In this document: piece after piece, positions 35,634-46,871 of the stretch
Layout of the letters: every line of letters starts with the position of its first letter
Position numbering within the stretch: the first letter of the stretch is position 1
Assembly (NCBI GenBank): GCA_015501595.1
Contig: JADNRX010000002.1
Span: 434,001-498,000, forward strand
Length of the DNA stretch: 64,000 nucleotides
Direction of reading: 5' to 3'
Source: Hymenopellis radicata
Lineage: Eukaryota; Basidiomycota; Agaricomycetes; Agaricales; Physalacriaceae
Notes under the pieces: generated by a model
Databases searched by the model: none
What the model saw: only the letters and a program-made list of their open reading frames with translations
Told to the model about the DNA's origin: nothing
Made by a program: the position numbers and the translations under genes

Positions 35634-37939
35634 CTAGGAATCATTCGCAGGCGCCCAAAGTACACAACGGCCACTGGCATTACCACTGGCAGCGCGTTGT
35701 ACGATGCTAGGATGAGAACAAGTTACTGCTTGCACGGCAGAGATCCTACGAGAGATGAGTGACTACGTTTAATGAAAAGAAACCAAGTCGTACTTGTCAG
35801 TATCACTAAGTCTTTTGAGCAACTCTCCCTGCAAAGAACATGAATATTAGAGGACATTGTTCGGAAATGTGCTCTCACCTTCCCAGAGCGTATATCAAGA
35901 TGGTGCGACATGTGACCGATCTATGCACTCGCAAGTCAATATTGATATGCTTCATACAGAACCTTGGCATACCGTAAAATGTGGGTAAACATCAGCGTTT
36001 GGAGACCATTGAGCGCGCAATATTGTCAACCATTTGCCCTGGCAGACGTAAGAAAGGCTTCCGTCAACATATATAAAGCCTCACCGTCTGACAGTTATGT
36101 GCAATACGACTGAACGGCCGAGACGAATGAAATGGATCAGCACTGCTGAAGGACGAAGCATCGATGTCCCATACTGTTCAAGGTGTCATTAAAAAAGGCG
36201 ATCAGAGTAGATAGAACACGTACATCTGATTGCATCATCATAGCTCGTGCTAACAATGCTCTTCCCTCGAGGGTCCCAATAGGCAGAGCTTACGGACTTG
36301 TCGTGTCGCCATTCGCCCGGAGGACACCATGCCCTTGCTTCGTATCAAGGAATTTCTCCACGGTCTCCTACCAAATTCTATTGGCGATGCTTCGGCGTCC
36401 GTCTGAGGTGGATCCAACTTCTTGTGCCATGCCCACTTCTCCATCAGGGAGGCTGAGGAAGAGGCCGGCTTGTCGGTGACATCCAACACCATCTTCTGGA
36501 GATTCCGCACATCCCAAATCCTAGAAAGGAATCAGCATTTAAATCACCGATACATGTAATGATTGTCTGTACCTCAATGCACGACTGTTGCTTGCTGTAA
36601 CCAGGAAGTTGGGACGAGCAGGATTGATACTAACGCTCCCAATCTTGGCGTCAGATAAACCGTACCACCGGGAAGAGGCTTTGCTCTGCCGCATATCGAG
36701 ATGGGTGAGACCACCAGCTGCATCTGATATCCACATCTCTTGTCCCGTGGGGGTCAAATCAAAGCTTGAAAGGAGGATGTCCTCGGAGGAGTAAATCTCC
36801 CGAGAGACACCAGTAGTGAAGCAAAGATTCCGAACGGAGCAGTCGTACGCGCTTGTGTACACCTATGAGGGAAGATATAATTCAAAAGGTTTTCGCGCTG
36901 AGGTAAAAGCATACCGTGTGATAATTCGCGGGGTTGAACTTGATGCAGGATATAGACTGAGCGGTGGTATGAGTACACAGGAATGTATCGGGAGCGAAGG
37001 TGACTTGCAGACTTTGATGTTGCCGGCCAATGTACTTGTAACCGCCAATATTTGCCGTCTTCCTTCGTGGACGTGTCAGAGACATCTCCATCTTCATCTT
37101 CGACCTCCTCTCGTGGCGCTCGAGCATCCCAAATTCCAAGTTGGCCGTGTTTATCTATAAGGCGTTGAACTTGACGAGAGAAACGTAGGGCACACATGTT
37201 GTACCTCCAAAAAATATAAGATCCTTCTGAACGTCAGGGTGGTATGCGGAGCAATACACGCGGTTTAGAGTGACTTTTGCTCTTGAGACCACCCGAAGAT
37301 CCTTGAGTTGTTCCTTCAAAGTGGCTACAGCTCTTGTTTCAGTGGTATTATCAGGCGATGTCGAGTCGCTCTCTCCAGAACGATCTGGCTGTTCTTGGGC
37401 GTCCTTCAGTCTCTGCTCCAGTTCCAAAGTGTCCTTCGGGTCTTCATCTGCACGAAGTATGGCGAGACTGAGGTCATCGCGACGCGGTTTTTTTGCAATA
37501 CGTTCGCGTTCCTCTGCTTCAATGCGCGCCTCAGCTTCTTTCGCGCGTTGCTCTTCGACTTCCGCCTAAGTGACACTGAGTAGGAGAGACAGCCGGAAAA
37601 AGGCGCGAGACACATACCTCTCGTTTGCGCTTTCTCCCCGGGCTTTCGTCCGGCTCAGGTATATGTCTGAGGCGCGCGGATTGGCGTCGAGTGACAGGTA
37701 CATCCACGGGTTCCTTTTTGGCCTTTTTCGATGGCTGCACGGGCTGCGCTTTCGATTTCTTTGGCTCTTTGGGCTTCGAAAAGCCTAAGCCCTCGACTGC
37801 CTGTTTGAGTTCCAGTTGCTCCAACAAGGCACGGTTCCGCGCGATGTTGGCCTCGCGGTCAATTTCACTGCAACACTGACATGAACGAAGAGTTTAAAAC
37901 CAAGGCTGAAGAAACGTACTATTGAGAGAGCTTAGCCAT
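35634..37939 (-). CDS. CMR1: CMR1/WDR76 DNA damage-binding WD40 protein
   Basis: Cmr1 is a nuclear WD40 protein that binds damaged DNA and chromatin and collects at stress-induced nuclear foci. The N-terminus joins MAKLSQY (37939) to EIDREANIARNRALLEQLEL, the family start, followed by a basic segment (EPKKSKAQPVQPSKKAKK) and RRQSARLRHIPEP. Propeller blades: VTLNRVYCSAYHPD, KHGQLGIWDARAPRE, SCIKFNPANYHTV, DCSVRNLCF, GLTHLDMRQSKASSRWYGL, VSINPARPNFLVTASNSRAL, the characteristic SVSSAYWDPRGKSIVSTSYD, and a last blade ending GNASGRCVLWAPANDS at 35634. Around 36300-36450 the exon boundary is uncertain: the only GT-AG intron I found there is just 34 nt. Confidence 0.88.
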
Positions 37940-38880
37940 TATAGATGATGTGGGCGTTTCTAAAGAAGCAGCTAATTGGTATGTGACGAATTTCTGACGC
38001 GATAAGTCACGTCAGGTGATTGATCGGTACCGCGTTCGTAATTGGCACTGCTAGTACAGGACCCGTGTTTATACTGCGAGAAGGTCGTTACAAAAATCTA
38101 CCATTTTGGGACAAAATGTCCGCATTTTCTCTTGGCGGCTCTCAGCACTTTCTGTCCGCATTTTCCAGCTAACCTTGGAATTTTGGCCCGCCAATTGCCT
38201 TTTTTAGCGCTCCCGCCACTGCGGGACCAAAAATTTCGGGCGCGCCGTCGGCGCGCCACCCCAATTCGGCCGAATTTGTACCCTGGGCAGCAATTTTGTC
38301 TGCATTTCCATCTGACCTTTGCCCAAAACTTTTGAATTTGTCCGCATTTTGTACTGACCTAGCTCGGTCAGATCGATAAATTTGTCCGCATTTTTGTAAC
38401 GAGCTCTTGGCTGTATAAACACGGGTCCTGCTAGTACTGACTCGGGGTGTAATACTACTATTACTACGTGCAACGGTTCAAGAACAGTACTGATAAATAT
38501 CCAATCGCTCTCGTACAGGTGAAGCTATTACTAGGAAGTAACGACACCGATTCCCATCCGTGAATTCAATTGACTCCTCATATCTTCTGCGCAAATCATC
38601 GCCCCTCGGCCCAAGTGAACTATGGAAGCCTCAACAAGATCCAAGTCGCGTATTTGACTCAGCTATTCCCCCAAGGTCTGTAAACCAACGTGGCGCAATA
38701 AAGCAAGACATATCCTTCCGAGTCAGAGTGGGAACCGGGAAGCCTGACGGTGGCTCGAGGATACCGACTCCGCCGACTATGTCACAGGACATTCGAAGAC
38801 AACATCGAGCGCCATTGAGCTGAGAGCGCGCTCAGACCCCACTCTGCAACTTTGGTGGTAACGGCCCGAAGGACGACCAC
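37940..38880. other. Intergenic stretch with MITE and an unassigned open frame
   Basis: Contains the MITE at 38058-38429 (separate feature). To its right a frame at 38560-38823 (+) could encode 87 residues (MNSIDSSYLLRKSSPLGPSE start) with no recognised motif; I do not call it a gene. The kinase gene stop is at 38881 on the minus strand. Confidence 0.5.
38058..38429. mobile_element. MITE with 40-bp terminal inverted repeats, hAT-like target duplication
   Basis: The ends are AGGACCCGTGTTTATAC and its exact reverse complement. Extending inward, 38058-38097 and the reverse complement of 38390-38429 match at 35 of 40 positions. The element is flanked by the direct repeat GCTAGTAC at 38050-38057 and 38430-38437. 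An 8-bp duplication is typical of hAT elements; if the ends are taken as CAGGACCC, the duplication shortens to CTAGTA. There is no coding capacity, so it is a non-autonomous miniature element of 372 bp. Inside it, the motif TTTGTCCGCATTTT or close variants recurs about five times. The flank copy is intact on both sides, which points to a fairly recent insertion. Confidence 0.88.
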
Positions 38881-41221
38881 TCAAAGATAACTCTCATCCC
38901 CAGACTGTGAATCTGAACAGTCTTCTGATGATTCTGACTGGAGACCGGGGCGATGTGGAACCAACACGGGATCTCTATCAATGTACTTCCCCTTTATGAA
39001 TCTCTCCAGTCGTTCCGATTCAGCAACATAGTCCCTCTCGGAGCCCTCGAGACTGGCATGATCAAAGTCAATGATCCATACACGCTCATCAGAGTCGAGC
39101 AGCATGTTCCAGGATCTAATATCACCATGAAGTACACCGGCGTCGTGAATACCATCCACCACTTCTCGGAGCTGGTCGCTGGCAAATATTCAGTAGATAC
39201 CAGGGCTGATTGGCTGGTCCTCACCTCTTATCAGACGGTAACTCAATTTTATGGGTCCTGAGAGGCAGACCAACGTTCGCTAAAACCAGGGCACCTGCCT
39301 CTTGGTCTACGTCCTCAAAGTACCCAAAGACAGGCGGAATTCCTTTGACCTTTGCTGAGTGCAGGTGCGTGTAAATACCGTACTCGCGTCGAAGCCTGAA
39401 TAGTTTTGCAGAAGTGGTTGCCACTTTGACAACAAATGAAAAGTCGGTCCTTCCTCTTGGAAGACAGGCGTTCGGACCCAGGCGTCCGCCAAACACCGTG
39501 CCAGTAGCGCCTTTCGCAATTCGTACGTCGAGAATTACGCTCAAGTATTCCTTCTGTACGTAGGCATCGCTTTTCGAAGTCTCTGGGGAGAGGAGAATCA
39601 ATGGCGTGGGCGAATTATAGATTCCAAAAGCGAAATGTAAAGCCAAGACGGGACGGGAAAAGCACTTGCGTGTGTTCTGAAGAAAAAAGTTAAAAACTGC
39701 CACTAGACACAGATTTTCTTACCTTCTCCTTTTGAACACTTTGCTTCTGCGTTTGAGCTCTTCTCTTCTCCTCTTCCTTTTCTGTCATTTCATGACGACT
39801 AAAGGTGGGCGGTTGGTTTGACGGGCTCAGTCGGCGGCGTTTAGATTGTGCGGAATCGGTTGCTCCAAGTGGTCTCTTCAACGACGCTTTGAGTGCAGCA
39901 TGTCTTTGTCTGTATTCACAGCGCTTGACCAGATCGTATACACTACCGAGGTAAAGGCCGGCCATAATCTTTCCATATGGCGGGCCTTCCAATGCTGAAG
40001 ACTCTATCAAGTCTGAAATATAGAGTGTTTGGTACCTTCGACTGCGAATTCCGATGCGCAGACTCCGCCCACAATCGAAAATGATGGTCGTTGCGTCAAT
40101 CATAACGGCGTTAACCCACGCCTACACTTCATGAACATCTCATGCGTAGAGTGTAGAAAAGCACTTACCCGCTGAAAATAATGAGCAACGTTGTGTCCAG
40201 CCGAAATACGGGGTACCGAGGATATGGTTCCCGCTTTCGAATACACAGGCGAATCGGAGGCCGTTCCAAGCTTTGGATCGATGACACGGCGTGGTCGTGC
40301 GCCAAGCGGGAGTTCCCAAAGGGAATCCCGAGCATCGTGCGTAGGTTTAGCAGCTGCGGTTGGTGCCTTTCCTGAACACCTCGAGGTCATTTGCCAGGGA
40401 AAGGACTCGGCGTCTCCCAATGACCCCATGTCCTGCAAGACATCGTGGGCGGCAGGAGAAAAGAACATTCCCAGGCTGAAGAACGGATAGCACCTACGCA
40501 TAGACTCGAGTTCCTGTAGAACCTCTGCTGGTAGAGCTCTAGGATAGTCCGGAATGTTAGCGCTGATACCAAGGGCATAGTCCTGCACGACGAACTCGTG
40601 GGGTTCCTTCTCGTCCCAATCTGGTTTCAACGCGGGTAGTGGAATCCAGTCGAATATGCTCGGGTGCAAGGGATTTCGTGGATGCATGAAGAGACTGGAA
40701 CCGAGCTGGAGACAGGGAGAGCTGATCCCTTCTGTCTGTGTGTATGCGACGGCAGATGCTTTGACAATCGAAGTGGTATCGCGGTATGTGCTGTAACCTA
40801 GTCCCACGATCGCCTTGTCGATACCTCTGAGATCCAGCTTTGCCACGTTTTCATCAGCCACCACAGAGAGCTTCGAGGCAAGGTCGGGTACTCGGACGAC
40901 ATGTTTCAAAATGAGCCTATCATCCAAGTGGCTGTCCAAAAAGCGTAGTACGAGGTTGGTCGGAGGTGCGGGGCATCCTTCATTTGTAGTGCGAAATGCA
41001 GGGGCTCGGAAATTCATACATACCTCCACAAACTCGGGCTCGTAGGTAGTCATGTCGTTGAAGAAGGTGAAAAGGTGAATTGTGGCTCTGGGTCTAGCCC
41101 TGAAAGGTAACAATAAGACCAGTACCACGATCTTCAGGTGAAGCGACCCTAGGCAGTAAGCTTCCATGCGGACAGCTACGCTGCCATGTCGAATTACCAT
41201 TGGAGGAAGAAAGAAGGACAA
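38881..41221 (-). CDS. Fungal protein-kinase-like protein with N-terminal extension
   Basis: Exons read on the minus strand: 41221 or 41053 to about 40170, about 40120-39740, 39680-39241 and 39196-38881. The N-terminal 500 residues are unrecognised (for example LRFLDSHLDDRLILKHVVRV and IVGLGYSTYRDTTSIVKASA); a basic Gln/Lys-rich stretch follows. The kinase part has the glycine loop IAKGATGTVFGG, the lysine strand FSFVVKVA, REYGIYTHL, then GVLHGDIRSWNMLL (HGD in place of HRD) and WIIDFDHAS (DFD in place of DFG). It ends about 50 residues after DFD with an acidic Ser-rich tail, so the C-lobe is short. Small fungal kinases of this shape are common and of unknown role. Start: MTTYEPEFVEVCMNF at 41053 looks better than the longer 41221 form, whose extra residues are hydrophobic and atypical. 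Confidence 0.75.
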
Positions 41222-42291
41222 AACGCACGTGGGACTAGGTGGGACCGTCTCGAATGTATGTGGGGATGTAGAGGAAAAGCTGCGAGGCCGCGACTAGAGT
41301 CTGTCTAGGGCTAAGCAATGTTAGGCGACATGATACCCGTCCATAGACACCTGGGAAGGTACATTTGTGATCGATAGCATCGTATCAAATTGGAGGGCCC
41401 ACGTAGCATAAGGAGGCACCCTTCCTAGACATGGCCGAGTAGTCGGGTTATAGAGGTACGCGTAGGACACGTCCATACCAACTTCTGGCCAATCGGGAGG
41501 AGACACAAGCGAGTCCACTGAATAGAGAGCGCTGTGAATTTGTTCATGTTAACGTTGATTCAGTAGACTCGTTGGTTCAAGCTTAAGGTAGCATTCCCAA
41601 AAAGGGACTGTCGTCGCGGGCATATTTTCCGATCGCTCTTTTCCCCTTTCGCTCCCTCCGCGACTGTACAGTCAAACGACCGTCAGGTCACTACAGACCA
41701 GGCTTCCACCCCCATGACCTAATTTTCCTGTACCCAACGGACGATGTACCACTTTCGGATCACAATATTTCCTGGAGTTGGCTTCAGCCACGACACTCGT
41801 CCTCCTGACCACGGAGGACGATGTGGAGGTCTGTATACCTTCTTAATCACCGTTTCCTCCGCATCTTCACCCTTTTGCTTTCACTGCTCTTCACGGCGTT
41901 TCCTGGGACGATCAACACGGACTGAACCCGCTATCATGCTCTCAGACTAATCTGTACTTAACAAGAACGGCTCATTGAATCAATGGATCCGATGCTCTCT
42001 CAGTCTGGCGCTCGCAACAACTCGGGAAAACTCAGTTTCAACACACACTCACTTTCTTTCGGTTTTGCAAGTTCAACAATATTTACTACGCATATACAGA
42101 GCATCGGATCCGCATAGGACCTAGAGACAATGAAAGGAAACAAAAAGCTACAACAATAGAGGTATCTGAGGACCTATTAATAACAAGATGCACGTATATG
42201 TAGCAGACGACGACGTAGCAGTAGTGAAAGCACGAACAGCGTAAGAGAAGACACCAAAGAAATAGACCGTAACAAGATACACACTAACTGT
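41222..42291. other. Intergenic stretch, about 1.07 kb, with an inverted repeat
   Basis: A minus-strand frame at 41321-41518 could encode 65 residues (DSLVSPPDWPEVGMDVSYAY); it may be an exon of an unrecognised gene but lacks support. The right half carries the 14-bp inverted repeat listed separately and purine-rich sequence typical of a 3' flank. Confidence 0.4.
41985..42111. repeat. Perfect 14-bp inverted repeat
   Basis: GGATCCGATGCTCT at 41985-41998 and its reverse complement AGAGCATCGGATCC at 42098-42111 are separated by 99 bp. No matching target duplication flanks the pair, so it may be a hairpin or a decayed miniature element rather than a clear transposon. Confidence 0.7.
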
Positions 42292-44329
42292 TCATGTCAC
42301 CTCCAAGATCGAGGTCTCCAAGACTCGGAACATCGTCGGATCCTTCGACTCTTCCGACCAGCCCACAATTTCTCTCCAGTTCACGGTGTTCGCCTCTTTC
42401 TCTCCTGCACCAGCGAAGATGCCAACATCATCATCGTTGAGACCTCGGAAGATGAGGAACAGACGGAGGAAGATGCAAGGATCCGACGTCACAGCAATGT
42501 CGATTGCAGCAGCGATCTTAGCCGGTGCAAGGAATCGGTATGCAATGTTCTTGTGCTGGGAAAACGCAGCCATGTTATTGCTGAGAAAGAAATGAACATG
42601 CGGCGTTGAGAAGAAATGCTACACTTACTTGATAAAGTTAGTCCGTGCATACATGGACATGCCAAGTTGATCCAGGACATTCATCAAGTGAGGGATAAAA
42701 TCGCGGAAGGACATTGCGAAACCATTACGAGGCGCAATATAATCGCTAGGTTCCAACATTGTCGGATCAGGTCTGGATTGATGTATTCAAAAACGCTGGC
42801 AGTCATGGATATGGTGTTACGCACATGGCTTCGTAGTATAACGCGGTCGACACCATCTCACTTTCGAAATGTTCCATAGCACCTCCGGGATGGGCGCGTA
42901 AGAAGTACTTGACTTTGTTGTCGGCCAGTTTCTCGGCAGGAGGCCAGGTTATTCCGAGTTTCCATAGCGGAGAAAAGGTTAGGACGACGTCGCAATATTG
43001 AACGTCGGGGGTGAGTAAACTTAATTGGCACCGAGCGGTCGTGGGTTTCGTGGCGACAGCAAGCTTGGCTACGACGCGGGAATCGAACATACTCTCGGGG
43101 TTATACTGTTCGGACTGCAGTCGTGTGCCCGTGAACTCCATCTTGTGGGTATCACCTTGGTGCACGATGTCGAGCTTTCCCCAGAACATGCCGTCAACAG
43201 TTGTTCCGTCCTCCATTCGTGCCATGTCGAGTTCATCGGAGGAGACGGTGGTGTCAAGGGCAACGTGTTGGCCCGGAACTAGTTCAAGATTGAAGGTTGC
43301 CGGCATCTCCAAAACGGGTGGGGGTCTGAGAAAGGCGTTAGCGCGAGCACAAGCTGAATCGATGAAGGGAATCACGGTGGCGGGCTATATAGAGTAATGA
43401 TAATGAGCGTACGAAAGCATGATGGGAAGCGAGACATACGGAGGTTCATCTGGTGGGGGCGGAGCGTCGCTGACTATTTCGACGCGCAGGCCATGGACGC
43501 CCATGATTGCTATTTGGAACGAGTCCTCTCCAGTAAGCTGTTGGGCGGTCAGACTTTGAATGACATGGAGCAATCGTCCTTACATAGATGTACGGGCCCG
43601 CAACAAAGCGCTATGGAAGGGTATTAGTGGTCCATGAGAGGGATCAGTAAAGGTGAGGACTGACGGCGGCATTGAGTGACGCGAACTCCACGGGAACGCG
43701 GAGGGAAAACATTGCATCTGGAGGTGGTTTGGTCCAATCGCGAGCGACGGCTTCGAGTTCCTAGACAAGATGTTAGAGATAGACGCCACATGAGAAACGA
43801 CGTACTGCGAAAGTGTTGGGCAGCTGCAGCGGCGCGGTTAGATAGTGATCGGGGGAGATATGAGTGAACGCACCATCCGGACGGTCTCCATATCGTCAAA
43901 GGCAAGGGTCAAGAGCCGCTGCCTAGCGAGAGCCTGTTTCTCGCGGACTTCTGCCTCCTTGTTCTTGCCGCCTCTGATTTTGCCCCAGAAGCCGACGCCG
44001 CCGCTGCCGCCATTCAGACTTGCACTTGTTGATCTGTTGTGGAGAGATAGCATGGTGGGAGTGAGAGGGAGACGGTACTGGATGAATAAGCGCCTCACGC
44101 GGGAGATAGAAGCATGGTGGATGTCTAGTTGAAAGCCAGAGTCATATTCTGCGAAAGCAGCCTTGTTCCGAGTTGACGCCACGGGGGAAACACGAGGCAA
44201 AGATGTCCACCACTGATAAACAATCAGTTCCAATCGCCTCAATCTGAAACCAAGTTCAATATCGTTACAACTGCTGAATAGTCCAAGCTGGCAGGGTACT
44301 TGGTCGTTCCAGTCAAAGAGCTTGACCAT
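42292..44329 (-). CDS. Conserved-looking multi-exon protein of unknown family
   Basis: I do not recognise the family. The exons encode: MVKLFDWNDQ at the start, LRRLELIVYQWWTSLPRVSP, LDIHHASISRVRRLFIQYRL and a basic stretch with GGSGGVGFWGKIRGGKNKEA; then ELEAVARDWTKPPPDAMFSL; then SLTAQQLTGEDSFQIAIMGV and HGLRVEIVSDAPPPPDEPPY; a beta-rich exon (43375-42803) with LELVPGQHVALDTTVSSDEL; then FAMSFRDFIPHLMNVLDQLG with MSMYARTNFI; and a last exon KNIAYRFLAPAKIAAAIDIA and FLRLFLIFRGLNDDD, with the stop at 42292. The final two exons read like a compact helical domain. Long, intron-rich and well-structured, so a genuine gene. The start at 44329 rather than 44380 is chosen because 44380 would overlap the AIM34 start at 44364. 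Confidence 0.7.
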
Positions 44330-44363
44330 CACGTGCACCCTTTCCGCAACCTTCCTTGCCAGC

Positions 44364-45118
44364 ATGTTCTCCGCCAGCAAGGCAGTTATTCGTCAAGCTC
44401 ACCGTCGGTCATTTGTTTCTCCAGCTGTCCTCTCCAGGACATGGGACCAGCATACTGTCAACGACCTCAAAAAGGAAGCCCGCGCTCGAGGCCTATCTCA
44501 GTCAGTCGGTCAACTGAATACATATTTTTTCATTAAACGCGTCAGACAGGTCGGGCAGTAAAAACACCCTCGTTCGTCGCCTTCAGGAGCACGAAAAAGG
44601 CATCTCATCGTCCGCTATCGCCCATGCCAGCGCGTCCGGTCACGTCGTGGGAGATGCTCCCGGTATTCCCCCGACCCACGAGTTTCACGCACCCGTGCCA
44701 GAAGGATTTATGAACGTAAAAATTCCGGACGACTCCATGCCAGATGTCCAGCCTACCATCCAGATCGTGAGCTAATGCTCCTTTGGTCCTAGCTCCGAGC
44801 TCATCTTTGTTTCAGCCTTTTGTACCCGACTTTTGGGCCTCTCCCTCTGCCGCACAGGAAGAGATTCCCATACCCAAGATTCTCGTCGTTGCCGGTGCAG
44901 AAACACATCACGGTGGCGGTCCCGCAACGACTGCTATTGACACTGAAGCACCCTTGGAGGAATCCACTTCATCTTCATCTACACCCCAACCAGTCTTAGG
45001 CCAAGGAGGCTTCTGGGACGACGCGGCTGAGAGTTTGGGCTTGCCATACCCCAATCAGGTCTCAGCCGCGGTTTCACAGGCGTATGCTGCGTTTAAGACT
45101 ACTGTTACTGGTAAATAG
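44364..45118 (+). CDS. AIM34-like mitochondrial SAP-domain protein
   Basis: Exons 44364-44500, 44550-44766 and 44816-45118 encode 218 residues. An Arg/Ser-rich mitochondrial presequence (MFSASKAVIRQAHRRSFVSP) precedes a SAP fold: WDQHTVNDLKKEARARGLSQ joined to SGSKNTLVRRLQEHE, the usual SAP helix-turn-helix with its conserved G-x-K-x-x-L-V-x-R-L. The rest is disordered, with an acidic Ser/Thr stretch and a C-terminal helix SAAVSQAYAAFKTT. Yeast Aim34 is the nearest named type; its molecular role is not known. The first-exon join (LSQ|SGSK) is supported by the SAP consensus. Confidence 0.8.
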
Positions 45119-45188
45119 GCTCTGGGCAATCGGAAATCATCACTCCTCTGAACGCGATCGAAACGCCATCCGCGGCGGTATAATTTTT

Positions 45189-46641
45189 CTACTCCTCTAC
45201 TTCTTCAGTTGTGTACACCAAACATACACCATCATCGCCCGCGCTAACAATCACAGAACCTCCCAGTCCGAGCGATGCACCGAGTACCGGACCTTGGTGA
45301 CCTTTGTGCTCGCGAAGTAGAGTGCCCGCTCGCGCATCCCATGTCCTTAAAGTCTTGTCCGCAGAGGCGGATACTAGTAGATGCCCTTTTGGTGGCGGAA
45401 TGGCTCGGAGTGTGGTTATCGCGTCCTGTCAAGTTGGTTAATGCCGCAAGTTTGCAGGTAAAGGAAGATAACAAACTTCATGTTCAAGTGTAGTCCGCAG
45501 GCGCATTGTTGCTAAATCCCATATACATATCTTGCCATCTGTCGCGCCTGTCGCGACGATACCTGGACCAGAACTGGTGCCGGTGAACTCGAGGAATTGC
45601 ACAGCTTCGATACTTTCTCCTTCCGTATGACCTCCCAAGGCAGTAACGACTTCTCCTTTACTAAGGCTAACGACGCGAACACCACCAGCTGCGCCCCCAA
45701 CAACAGCTAGTGTGGATGAGCCGTTAACCGCAAGCGAAGTGATCCCGTCCAAGTTGAAGCGTGCATCAGTGCCGACAAGTTTGAATATGGGGCTTGGAGA
45801 TCGCGGATCCCAGTATATTAATGTGCCATCTGCACAAGCAGAAACGATCCTTTTACCTGACAAAACATGGGAAACGTGAATGGTAGAAGAGAAATCAGCA
45901 TACCGTCTGGTGTGAATTCGCCACACTGAACAGCACCGGTATGACCTGCGAACACTTGCATGGTCGCACCCGAAGGTACTATCGATTACTTAGTACATGG
46001 TCAAGCAGTAGATGAGTAGACTCTCACATTGCCATAGCCAAAGTGTTGAGTCATTTGATCCGGCAAGAAGGACATTGCCCTTGGGATGCCAACGCAAGAA
46101 CTGCAAAAGGTTTAGGACAAGTAGATCGACAACCAGATGAACGACATACCATAACTTCATCGGGTCCTTGTAACTCGGTCAAGAACTCCCAAGTCCGATA
46201 GTTTTCCGTTCCGACTCGTCGCCATATTCTAATCTTGCCATCCATGCCACCCGTCGCGATGAGTTGGCCGTCATTACTCCAGGCCGTACTGGTGACGCTG
46301 TCTGTGTGGCCCGTCAATTTGACGATAACCTCCCCGTCTGTGATATCCCAGATGTATCCAAAATCGTCCTCCCCTCCGGATGCGGCAAGGCCTTCGGTGG
46401 GATGGACAGCGACAGCAAAGACGGAGGCTTGGTGATTTGGAAAGGCTTGGACAGAGTTGTCTTCACCTGAGCCGGAGGCCTGTGCAGGGAGATCGCCGAC
46501 CATGTCTGCGTCCTCGTCGTTGTCGTCGTCGTCGTCCATTGGTTCGTCCCCGTCGTCGGGAACTTCAGCTAGCACATCGTCGGCGGTGATGTACTGCTCC
46601 TCGTTGGTATCCTCCTCGTCGTGGTGATGTGTAGAAGCCAT
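45189..46641 (-). CDS. SQT1: SQT1/AAMP WD40 protein, ribosomal protein uL16 chaperone
   Basis: Sqt1 is a WD40 chaperone that captures nascent Rpl10 (uL16) for 60S assembly; AAMP is the animal relative. The start at 46641 gives a His/Asp/Glu N-terminus (EEQYITADDVLAEVPDDGDE, then an Asp run), typical of Sqt1. Blades: VQAFPNHQASVFAVAVHPTE, GYIWDITDGEVIVKLTGHTD, STAWSNDGQLIATGGMDGKI, FLRWHPKGNVLLAGSNDSTL, VFAGHTGAVQCGEFTPDGKR, IVSACADGTLIYWDPRSPSP, KGEVVTALGGHTEGE, GKICIWDLATMRL and a last one ending VYTTEEVEE at 45189. Introns lie near 46108-46149, 45978-46028, 45862-45901 and 45421-45477. Divergent from NUP133, 230 bp between starts. Confidence 0.88.
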
Positions 46642-46871
46642 TACAGATTGCGGTGTTTGAGAAAGGTATAATCAAGGGAGAGGCTTTTATACGAGTGTCC
46701 TCCGTGAAGGCAATTATAAAGCCGCCTTCGTTTCCGACTGAAGAGCTGACTCAACTGGTGACTGAGCTGATGAAAAACTGTAAAAAGTTGATAGCTGCGA
46801 TAAGATTAGATTACAACGAAAACACGCTTTTGATTTTACACAACAGCAAACAACTTGAGCTCACGACGACG

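Noticed and set aside
41054..41221. Upstream extension of the kinase gene with a hydrophobic segment
   Set aside because: It might be taken as a signal anchor, but the Met at 41053 gives a more usual start; not counted as evidence of a membrane protein.
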